This document shows, one piece after another, positions 12,101 through 24,100 of a DNA stretch of 64,000 bases (within the stretch, counting starts at the first letter, position 1; each line of letters opens with the position of its first letter). The notes beneath the pieces were generated by a model. It was not told the origin of the DNA and ran no database searches. It was given only the letters and a program-made list of their open reading frames with translations. This DNA comes from Acanthopleura granulata. Taxonomy: Eukaryota > Mollusca > Polyplacophora > Chitonida > Chitonidae. Both the position numbers and the translations under genes were made by a program. The stretch covers positions 3,430,260 through 3,494,259 of the forward strand of contig JABBOT010000006.1 in assembly GCA_016165875.1 (NCBI GenBank), given 5' to 3'.

Positions 12101-15100
12101 CCAAAAAGTGTGTTTTTTTAGGGAGGAATAAATGTTTGTGCTGAACAGGATATCATCCCTCCCCAACCTCACCTCAAAGCACCCTTCTAAAGACTTTTCT
12201 AAAATAGATTTCTAAGAACCTGGCAAAGTGAGCTACATGCATAGTCAGAAAAAAAACAAAAGACGGAAAGAAATTGTGGTGAAAAACAGTAATTTGTACA
12301 TCTGGATGTGTTTATTGAAGGTATACCATGCTACAGGTGTTGAGGTAAATTTGATAACGTGGGACTGTACCATCAGTACAGAAGTCATGTAGACAAGGAT
12401 TACATTTACAAGTGATAAAACTCTAAAACTTGAAACACCCCGTCTGCACAGTAACCCTAAGTATCCTATGGTATTGAACCAAGCAGAAAGGTCCAAATTC
12501 TTTGCCATTTATTAATGATGCTCATGAAACTGTAAAACATGAAACACCCTGGCTACACAGTGACCCACAGTGCACTTAACTGTATTGTGATGCCGTTCAG
12601 AAAGGTTCAAAAACTGACTGATTAGCAGCTCAGTACCTCATGTTCAATGGCGAGACACGTAATAGTTGTGAACCTTGTGGCACTGAATACAAGGTTCATG
12701 GCACAGTGTGGCAACTTGTACACTTCTGGTCCACACAGCACTGTACTGTACTGTATGTACTAGAAAGTTTGAAGTCATGTTGTACTTTACAGTGACACAT
12801 CAGAGTAAGTGTACAGTGCAATACAGTTTTGCAGCGCAGCTTTTTTTTTTTTTTCAGTAATTTTTTTTAAGAGGCATCACTCTTTGTCCTTTTGTCACTG
12901 TAGCATCAACAAACTTGATATGCCCTAATGAAACCGATAAAACACGTGTCCGTTCTCTCTGCGTAACAAATAGGCCACTGTAAAGATGTACAGACCATGA
13001 TGCCCTTGTGTTTATCTCCTTGGATGTGTTGCCAGATGCTTGGCATGGTTGACTCTGAGGTGTGGATGTTGTATGTGGAAAGTTGTAGCTGTGTGTTATA
13101 AATTTTGCTTCCTGCATGCAGGTGTATGGAAATTGGTGCATGTGCTTTACTTTCTGTCAAGTTGCTTGTTTGTTTTTTTTTGTCTTTTGGTGTATTGGGT
13201 ATGCATTATTCTAGCGTCATGACTCCGTTTACTGGTTGTTTTTGAAGCCTCTTAGTGTACCTCTCCCACAACGTGATACCCAGCATGGCCAAGAAATCGA
13301 AGCAACCCTTTCCTACCCCTTAAAAGTACAAAAATCAAAGTAAAAGCTGGACAGAATGTAACACTGAAGTTGAACAAAAAGATAAATAGATGCAGAAATA
13401 AAGCACTTTTGAATTATTTATAAAAGATAGTGTTTAGAAATGTTTGATATTAAGCAGAATGTACAGTGTAGTTAATTCTTTTTCCTCAGTAATTTAAGAA
13501 ACTCACTTAAAGAGTATTTAATTGTCACAAAGGAATGTGCAGAACTTGCATGTATATTTCTTAAGTAAAATAATGTATTTGGTATTAAAAAAAAATGTTT
13601 TTTGAATTTGTTAATTACATAATTTTGGTTTGCCTCAAACTGAGACTGAGTGCTTGTGTCCTAAAATAGGGATATGGCCCAGATTAATACTGCCAAAGAA
13701 ATGAAACCATTACAAAACAGCACCCCTCCTATGGAACCCCAGTCCCTCCAGAATGGCGGCACTCATCTTCCAGGCCTTCCCAGAGAAGATGGTAGAGAGC
13801 CTCAGGGAAGCGCTTTCGAAACTTACAACAGAATTTCAGGAGAGTTTTCCACTTTCGGAAAGAAAGAGTCACGAACAAACCATACCAAAACTGACAGGTG
13901 AGTGTTTACCTGTCAGCAGGTGGGTGTTTGCAGGTGATAGGTGTCTTTGGCAGATAATTATCTGTCCGTGTTTCTTGTCCTGAGTCCTTGTCTAGATGTA
14001 TCCTTGGTTTGGAATTGCCAAGTGCCGATGCCAGATGGTTCATACTTGTCGTCTGCTTGGATTTGTCAAGTTTCTGGACTTATCAATTATCATATAAGTG
14101 TCGGTTATTTTGAATATTGGATGAGAGTTCATTGAACATGAGCTTCGGATCTGTGTTGTTGATTTTGTAGAAATGTTAGCGTTTTGGTGTGGTGGACTTT
14201 TTCTCTGTGTGGCGTGGCTTCAAATACAAGATATGATTTTGGCAGTTGTAAGCTCTCTAAATATCCTATCTACCTACAATTAGGGACTCTTCATGATATG
14301 TTTGGAATTATGAGGGTTGAGTTATAACACACGCTTTGAAAATACAATGTATCAGTTTCCCCAGAGATGTGGTATGCTTAAAATTATTTCATGGAATAGT
14401 GGGCTCTTTGTGATAAAGGTTAAGCAATGTATAGAATGGCACAATATTGCTTGCTTGGAATTATGGGGGTTTTTCAATTGCCAGCTGTGTTGGAGTGTAA
14501 TGTTCATGGAATTCTGGGCTCCATGTGACATGCTTGAAGTCATTACAGGTAGGATTTAACTTCAGAATTACAAGCTCTCTTGGAATAGTAGGCACAGTTG
14601 TCATGATTGTAAGCATGCTTGGAATTATGAGGGTTTTGGGAGGGGGGTTGGAGGGGGGAGGAGTACGACTGAGTTGAAATATGGTGTTGATGTGTTGGGT
14701 ACCATGTGAAATGTTTGAAATGATGGGCTAAACTACATACAGGATTACAAAATATATATGAATGAAATATTCATGGAGTGAGGGACTTAATACTGCATAA
14801 ATTGGAATTGTGAGGGTTTGTTGCATGCTCTGTGGGAACATCAATGCTCTGGAATAGGGAATGTATATGGAATGGCGAATTTTCTGGGAGTGTTAACACC
14901 ATGGGACTTTGCACTCCATGAATTATCAATTTGTCGGGAACAGGAAATTGTGGGAAAATTAGTTATCATTTTCCTGCAATTTTCCGATTTTTTGTGGTAA
15001 GAGTGCATCTAGCATTCCAGAAAATATATCTGAGGACTTCAGTGTATTGCAGTTCAGTTTTTGCAGTCTGATGGAACTGTGAACTTGGTGTAATTGCCAA

Positions 15101-18100
15101 AACAGAGGGCATTTCAACACGGGATACTTGTAACTACGAAGCATGTCATTTGTACATTCTCTACATCATTTCATATCTTTTTATTTGTATCTTTGTGTTC
15201 CTAACCTCTCTGTACCTTTTCTCTTTCCGGAACCTTTTGTAGATAATTTCGAACAGCCTTAATGCACATTAAAACTTTTTCTTAAATGGAACACTGTGAT
15301 GGTTGATTGTTCAGGTCATTATACGGCTGGAATATTGCTGACCTCTTACAAAGCCCTAATCCTTCATTCATTTTTTGTAATGGCTGGGTGGGTCAACCTT
15401 TGGACTTGTGAGAATGATGGATATTGTGAAATACCCTGGGCATGTATTGGAAAAAACTTGATACAAACATACACTGTAGGTTGAAGTAGGTTTTGAAAAA
15501 AATATGATGAAATTTGCAGCAGGCCAGCACTGTGAGCCAATATGGTTTCTGGGGTAAAAATAAATTATTAGTATGCAGAAATTGTATTTAAACATGCCTG
15601 TTAATTGATTTGCGGAAAGTTGGTAAACTCAGTTCACGTTCATCTCTGTCTCTGTATAACCGTGTGTCAGAGTGTAGGAACTACGAAAACGCTTCATTGA
15701 TTCAGTGATTGATTGTGGCTTAATATCGCTTCAGCAATATTTCATCCATATTCTGGAGAGCAGATGTTTTAACTGGGAAACAGTAAACTGTTTGGGATGC
15801 AGAATGCCACATTATGGTTAAAATACCCCCACTAAGTAATTTATTTATTGTCATTATTATCTCCAATATTTTCACGTTAATTCAGTCATTGCAACCCATT
15901 CAGACTTACCTTGGCTGTGTACACAAATGACATGGATAATTTTCTTCCAACGCAAATTTGAGCCAGATATATACTCCTTTTGCAGGCTGTGCTTTAGGTT
16001 TTATACTAAACAAAGGCTTAATAAACCCATGTACTGAAGCTTCTGATTGCTTTATTTGCTTGCTTGATTTTCAGTTCTCTCTGCATTTTATTTTCTCTGT
16101 GCCCTATTTATGATTTGCTCTCTACAGTCATGTGACTCCATCCATCATCCAATCAGAATCATTTGATCTGCATTCAGCAGTGAAGACAGACTCTAATTCT
16201 GATAGGTCAGGCGAACAGGATACAGATGGCGCCACTTCAGAAAGTGTGTCAACCCCTGAGACCGTGGTTCATGTAGATGGGTAAGGTGCTATAGGACTGA
16301 GGTGAACAACCTTAGTCAGTGGGGCAATAATATTGAGGCATAGAGAACCTCAGTCTCACTTGCATTGTTACATGTAGTTAGAAATCACCCAAGTTAGAAA
16401 TCAGAGGCCAATTTACGATAGGTGCATGAGCCTTCTTGCAAGTACATCATATATAGACAGTCACATCATTGATGAGCAATTAGTTTGCTAGGTAACAAAT
16501 GTTGTTGACAGCAATTATATTTCAGTAATGCTTAAAATGCTCAAGTGCTCAGAAATTGATGTGCAGAAATTATTTATTTGATTGGCATAAATGCATAAAT
16601 GCACAGTAGATTCAAGCATCCTGCAGAAAGACAAGGTTGTAGTGTAGCCCCATATTAAGGGTATAGCTCCTAATTAAATTTAAACACTATAACATACAGT
16701 TCTTCCACTGTATACTCAAAACAAACCTAATCTCTGCCTTAACTGTCCTCTCAATTAATTTTTGTTATCTTTTCTAACCATTTTGCCCGTCTAACTTTTA
16801 ACTTACGGTACAGCGATATCTGCAAGTATAAGGATATACAAGTACAAGTATCGGTGTGTAACTGTCAGGAGCCCATTTTAGAAAGAGGGTGTAATGTTTG
16901 GTCAGTTGTAATTTACCATGGCGACATATCTTTGTAATAGGTGTCACCTTGACAGTTACGTTTGACATAGGTTACACCCTGTTTGTAACATAGGCCCTGG
17001 GAATAACACAACTCTTCCGAATTGTTCAAATTCCCCGTGGAAGCAGTGTACTGGTAAATGGAGTTTACATGTATTTTCCCAACAGTAGGATGTGTCGATT
17101 GGAACATTCATACAACGAACATTCAAACAACGAACATTCATACACCTAACATTCATACAAGCATACAAACTTCAGCTATGCGTGTTAGGTAGTTCTATGG
17201 AGGAAGATAATTAGATTAACAGTGACCTTAATTGCCCCTTTGACTTATTGATTGATTGATTGAACCACTGGTCAAGAAATATGACAGAGGTTTTGGGGGT
17301 AGAGGACACTTTGCCGTTAGAGTGTGAGTAATATATACATATATTTGCATATTAATTTGCATATATTTCAAGCTTGGCATAGCTGCATAGCCCTGGCTTC
17401 CAACATGCATTATAGCTTTTTGATGGCAGGAGGTGCATGTTGACCCAGCAGTACATCAGTACGCAGCAGTTGCCATTCTAGGCATATGTACATGTACGGT
17501 GCAGCCGTTAGATAGTGAGTCAGCTTTAAATTCAGAAGTTATTCATTTACTTATTTATTTCATTTGTGTTTAAATGCCATACTGGAGACTATTACTTCAG
17601 AGTGCATGAGCTTTTCATAAGTGATTATAAATACTAAAGTGTAAATCTTCCTCTTCATCAAATCTGGTGGTAGGCTTCAATAAAATGGACTCCCAAAATA
17701 AAGTGAAGTGACATGTATATAGATTTTCCTGATAAACATATTGATATTGCTTTATGATAGTATTCTAGAAAAAAAAGGTTGTTGACATTGAAAGATAAAA
17801 GTGGCATCCAAAATTAAAGTCAAATGGCAGCCTGGTTTAAAATGAGATGGCATTTAGAATTCTACATATAGGTTGTAGTGAGATGACTCTCCAGGATAAA
17901 GTGTTATGGCATTCTGGCTGTGTCCTAGTTGTGGTGTTCTATGGTATTCTAAAATAGAGAGTCTTTAATTTTTAGAAGAAATGAGTTAGCATTCTGAAAT
18001 AAAATGAAGTGGCAGTCTTTAATTTTTAGAATAAATGAGTTAGCATTCTAAAATAAATTGAATTGGCATTCTGAAAGAAAGTGAGTTGACATTCTTTGAT

Positions 18101-21100
18101 TTCTTGCATAAATGAGTTAGCATTCTAAAATAAAGTGTGGTCACATTCTAAAATAAAGCAAGTTGACATTCTTTAATTTCTAACATAAGTGAGTTAGCAT
18201 TCTAGAAAAGGTAAGGTGGCATTCTAGAATAAAGTGAATTGACATTCTTAAATTTCTAGAATAAATGAATTAGCATTCTAAAATAAAGTGAGTTGGAAAT
18301 CTAAAATAAATTGAGTTCGCATTCTTTAATTCCTAGAATAAGTGAGTTAGCATTTTAAAAAATGTGAAGTGGCATTCCAGAATAAAGTGTAGCATTTTGA
18401 AGTAAATTGAAGTACCATTCTGGAATAAACCTTGAAGTACTTCATGACGCCCGATGCCAGAATGGCCAGCTGATGACATGTTCACGTTTCATGTCTTCTG
18501 TCATACCTGTACCTGTCCAGGCCTTGATCTGTGATAACGACCTTTTTTCCTCCCCCAGGTTTGACGACTCTGATGTAGGTGAGAATCACACAGTTGTTGC
18601 CACGGCACGTGGCGTTTTCGACTACACAGGTGGCACGCTAGAGTCCAGGGAAACAGGTAAGCTTGGTGGCCAGTAAGATGTGGTAATAATGCCTTAGTAT
18701 CTACTTGCAGAGGAGCCTCTCAGCAATGCAGTCGCTCTGAGCTCAAGCCCAGCTCTTGCTGGCTTCCTGTGGTCATACGTGGGAAGGTCTGCCAACAACC
18801 TGCAGATGGTCGTGGTTTTCTTCCCCGACAGTGCTCAGTTTCCTCCCGCCATAATGGTGGCCGCTGTCAGTGTCAGATAAAGTGAAATAGTGATTGAGCA
18901 CAGTGTAAGAAAACCAATGAAATAAATTAATAAATGAAAAATATCTTTGTGTTTAGTCAGCATATGCTGATGGAATTATGTGTTGGTCTACAGTTAGAAC
19001 AAGGTAGACCGTTGTCCGGAAGGGTTCAAATCCAGTCATTGGTCAATTTTTGACATCTTATCGTTTGGTCTAAATCAAGACTACACTGACGTTATCCTGA
19101 GACCATGGTCTAAGGATGGCTTATATTTCACTGGTTCGCTGTGACAGCTGGACACCCTTAGCCCAAGTGCTACATGTATGTGGACCCAATGTCGGTATAA
19201 CACCTGTAAGGTGCTACCTCCTCGTTCAGTTCTGAAGCATGCGCATTAGATTCTTCCTGAACACACATCATGCCTTGAATTTTACATCTATACTGAACAA
19301 ATCTATGCCTTCAATTAGTGTGCATAAAGGTCAGCCACTCATGCGCATGCATGGGGAGTAACAACCCAGTTATTTAGGTCAACGGTGGTGACAGCGTAAG
19401 TCACAGTTGTGAATTATCTTGGAGTTACTTATTGTGTTGGATGCAGAATGGAAAAAAAGATGCCAAGGGAACAGAGAATGTCTTGGTGAACATAATTTAT
19501 TACAGGTTTACCTTGTTCATGTGTATACTGGTTCAATTTCCACGGATTTTCATAGCTCAGAGTGTCTCTCTTAAAAACCACTATTTTAACCTGGAAGGCT
19601 CCTCGGCTGTGATCTACACCTATCCCTGTATTAAAAGATCCCACCCGAGATCCTTGGCTACATGGACGTGTGAAATGCCACAGCAGTTGTGGCTTTGTGC
19701 TTGTTTTTTGTCATGGGTAGAGTTATCCTCCCTTCATTTCACCACTCACAGTAATTTCTCGCAACTTTTTGTGTAAACGATAGGGCAATTTTTTATAAAA
19801 TTCGTACCACATTATGGTGTCATAGTTGACAGTTGTCATGGTTGGGAAGCCATTTCCGCAGGCCTTAGTGGCTAGAAAATACTACTCTGTAAATAAGGAT
19901 AAATACACACTAGAAATAGTATAAAATAATGGATACTTTCAATGGATTTCATGTGTGTGTAGGAATTTCCATATATCCCTCTAACAGTCAAAAATGTTTC
20001 ATGTAGTCATTGCAAGAGCAAAGTAATCTTGAATAATGTTTGAGAAGGCACCATCGCTTGTTCCTTGCCCCTATAACGCCCTACCCCAGACCACTGATCC
20101 CAGTCCTGTTTGTTACATAATTAATGTTTGCATGTGTTGTTTACCTGTTACAGGTGTGAGTATTGTCATCCCAGAAGGTGCCATCCAGAAAGGAGTGCGA
20201 CAGGAACTGTACTTCAAGGTGTGCAAAGACAGCAGTATTCTACCCCCGTTAGACAAAGACAAAGGTGAGTCACAAATGCATTCTGTAATACCCCACCTGT
20301 ATTCACTACGAATGGTACCATCCAGTTCCACAAATTGGTAACACCTTGGTTGCAACATTATGGAACTGGTTGGTACGTGAGAAGGTCCACTAGCAAGGTG
20401 CCGATGGTCGTGGGTTTCCTCCGGGCTCTGCCAGGTTCCTCCACAAATGCTGGTTGCCATCATATAAGTGAAATATTCTTGAATATGGCATAAAACACCA
20501 ATCAGTTAAATAAATAAATAAATAGAGGATGGTTGCGACCAAACATTCCCTTGTAATATTACAATCTAAGAAACTGATTAGTACTCTGCCCTTCCTGGCA
20601 ATACCACTCAGTTCGGAGGCAGTTGGTAGTACTCTGTGAAGGCCCTTCCTGGCAGTACCACTCAGTTCGGAGGCAGTTGGTAGTACTCTGTGAAGGCCCT
20701 TCCTGGCAGTACCACTCAGTTTGGAGGCAGTTGGTAGTACTCTGTGAAGGCCCTTCCTGGCAGTACCACTCAGTTCGGAGGCAGTTGGTAGTACTCTGTG
20801 AAGGCCCTTCCTGGCAGTACCACTCAGTTCGGAGGCAGTTGGTAGTACTCTATGGGAACCCTTCCTGGCAGTACCACTCAGTTCAGAGGCTGTTGGTAGC
20901 CAATCTGTTGCCACATGGCATGGGTTAGTCAGAGCATGCCTGTGTATGAATTCCCTACACTAACATGTTTGGGCTCTGCCCATTTTCCTCCCACCATAAT
21001 GCTGGTGGCCGTCAAAGAAATGAAATATTGTTGAGTATGGCTTAAAACACCAGTCGAATAAATAAATAGAACTTTTATGTACAAATTCCACCTATTTTCT

Positions 21101-24100
21101 TACCTACTTTTCAGGTGAGACGCTGCTAAGTCCCTTGGTCATGTGTGGACCCCATGGGCTGAAGTTTGCTAAACCCGTGGAACTAAGGCTGCCGCACTGT
21201 GCCTCAGTGAACCCAGACAGCTGGTCTTTCGCCCTCAAATCAAGTGATTCTCCTACAGGTAAATTACAACAATACTACTAACTGTAAATCTTCAATCAAA
21301 CAAAACAGTTTGTGAAGGGTAATTTATGCTCAACAGTTTTGAGCCTGAGTCTACCCCAGTTAGACAGTGGATGTGGCTTACTGGACCAGCTTTCTCTGAA
21401 CTCTATGCTTGGTCACGTGCCACCCGGTCTATACACCTGAAGCAAAGTTCACTTGGGTCTTCTTTGATCCTCATAGTTTCTCTGGTGGTTTTTCTTAGGC
21501 CAATCTGACTTTCCCCATCCATCAGATATCCACTTGAGATTATTTACTCAGTTGATTTAATCCAACCCTTGAACACCCCGTGTCAGTCTGCTGAGCGGTA
21601 TCATGCAGGTTACATGCTGCCCTCACCGCCCACGTGCTACCACGCTCAACGGGGCACCCCACTCACACCTCACCCCACACTGGAGTACCCACAGTTATCT
21701 TTGGATGTGGATAATGTCAAGCCCTTGAGTAACAGTTATCACCTGTTGCTGTAGTGGTATCACTTACTGCGCTCTTGGTTACACCGTGTGCACGTATACC
21801 CATCACTACATAGCACTGGCACAGCATGTCAGATGTTTGCTCTGTACACTTCAGCGTCCTTTTGACAAGCTGCCTTAAGATGGGAACCGAAATCAATGAC
21901 TGCACTCTTTAAGAAGAGAGTTCCATCTGCAAAGAACTTGATTAATAAATCCAATACATCAGCCGCTCTGAAATTGCTCTTGTCAAGCTCGATCGAGTAA
22001 ACACCTGGTAGAATTGCGTTTTCAGTCTGATTTTCATCGGAAACGCACTAACCACTCTCTTATCCTTATGCACATGTCATCTGGTCCTCCCCGAACTACG
22101 CTTTTACAAAAAGTACTGGAAGATTACCTCAGTAGTAGATTTCTGACATTCCGTGTCATACCATTTAAGGGGATACACATACGCCACCCCATACTGGTTA
22201 ATTACCCTTCAGCGTAGTGTGCATCCTGACCGAGATCATAATGTACCGGAAACATTGTTTTCCCCTTTGCTTTGAATGAATTCCTATACATACGTGACAT
22301 ACTGTTCATGCCATGCGTCGTGCCAGTGGCAGTCTTTACAATACAGCAGCCCACAGTCCTTCTGCTTACAGTTGCTATCGTCATGCTCCATGGAGCAGGC
22401 ACCCAGCAGAATTGCACTTTCCATCTGATTTTCACCAGAAATGCTCCGACCACTCTCTTATCATGGTGTACATGTCATCAGGACCTCCCCAAGTTACAGG
22501 TTTACAAGAACTAGTGAAAGATTACCTCAATGGTAGTCTAGTTTTTCCAGAAAAACTGTGCTCAAAGAAACACAAACTGCAGATATTGTCATCTTCGTTT
22601 GTGAAATCAGATGCTGCGTCATTGAGGTCCACATTCTGACCTCTTATGAGCTCAACGATCGCCCATCTAGCCAGTCATGAAGACTGCCAACTGGTGCTTA
22701 GTGACTGGGAATTGCCGGTCTCCAGATAGTTTACCTGCCTCCAGGAGCGCACAAGCTCCGGTAAACTTACGTGACTGAAGCGAACTAGCTCAGAACAAAA
22801 TGCCTTCAGGAAGATTCTTGCAAAGGTTAACGCCGTAAAGCAAGACAGACAGCTCTTATCAATTCACAGTGAAATGAATTGAAAGCACAAGTGGAAACGG
22901 CAAAACCGGCTTTGTCGTATATCTCGTAGAGATCGCAAAAGCACTGGTGCTGAAATGTCGCGCAAATGGACACCCTTTATGCACACATGCCGATCTAACC
23001 AGCCGCTAGCCAACTGACTGGAGAACTATCTCTACGTTGCCAAGCTCATACCTGATTCATGCTGCTAACCCTGAGGCATGAACAACCTTTGTGAGGGAGA
23101 AAAGTAAACAGTTTATAAATTGCACACCATAGGCTATGAAATAATCATCCCCGAAGCTGATGAAACAGTTGCCACTGCAATGCAGAACATCTCTGATTAC
23201 ACCATGGAGGCAAACAGACTGCTGTACGATCTCTTTCTCTACCTTGAAATCAGGACCATAAACCTCAGTGTCACCAAAGTAAAGATACGGGCAGGTCGTT
23301 TGCTACCTGAAATCTCCTGCGTTAACTCCTGATGAGGGTAGGCACATCTGCTGAACATACCCGAAACACTGTACACTTAGTCATGTATAGATTGAACCAA
23401 TCTCCACTCCTGTGATACATACACATTGAGACGTGTAGGAGGTACATATGGACAGTGTCATGTCTGCCCCAGTTAAACATTCGGTGTGACTCACTGGACC
23501 AGTTTTCTCTGAAAACAAAAATGATTTGTTTGTGTCTCCGTAGGCATAAGCATCATAAAGCTATAAATTTTCTTTTTATTAAATCTATTATTTCTGTAGA
23601 CCCTTCTGTTCTCAAGAAGAACTAAAAATATCCTGAAATATTTCTTTCAGCAGTGGTTGAAAAAGTTGAAGAATTAGGGTAACTGGAATCTTTGTATAGT
23701 GTTAAATTCTAATCCATTAAATATACAGTGATTCACCTAAAGTTTGGCGTGTAAGAATGCTCTGTCAGAAGCATATAAAGGACTTCCAATGATGCTTAAG
23801 GTTTCCGGGTAAGAAGCTATTCCAGCTTCAAAAAATACTCTTCAAGGGGCCTTATAAGTTGGATAGACCAATCAGAATCAAGCAAAATGTGGCACTTGAA
23901 AAAGGCTAAAATTCAAGTGAAATTCAGTAGTCTTTGTTGCAGCATGTGTCAGCTGTTAGTAAAACAGTGTTTCTTGTGTCTGTGAGCTTAGTCAAGAAAA
24001 GTGATACAGTGTTTATGATAACTGAAAAAGCATCATAAAATTCACTCCATGAAGAGTGCTAATGTTGTCATTGGAGCAGCCGTGCTGTTTGTCTTCGACC

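Larger units (their letters stand above)
13898..16127 (+). other. TJP1: ZO linker intron, 2.2 kb
   Basis: It contains a degenerate repeat of TTGGAATTATGAGGGTT-like units (14290-14960) and a short SINE-like piece near 15700-15830 (GATTGATTGTGGCTTAATAT and CAGCAATATTTCA). No additional exon was seen. Confidence 0.6.
16281..18558 (+). other. TJP1: ZO intron before ZU5, 2.3 kb
   Basis: No exon seen. It holds one copy of a dispersed repeat (16885-17000), a 15 bp tandem repeat (17103-17162), and a large AT-rich minisatellite (about 17690-18430) that ends only some 130 bp before the ZU5 exon. Confidence 0.7.

Noticed and set aside
11905..12144. 79-residue Cys-rich ORF that could suggest a secreted peptide
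   Set aside because: It begins with TTG, has no signal peptide, and the cysteines come from a TGTG-rich stretch. It is in an intron on the same strand as the ZO gene.
20390..20914. 174-residue minus-strand ORF with 18-residue repeats
   Set aside because: It is the translation of a 54 bp minisatellite plus a SINE tail inside a ZO intron; the repeat period explains its openness.
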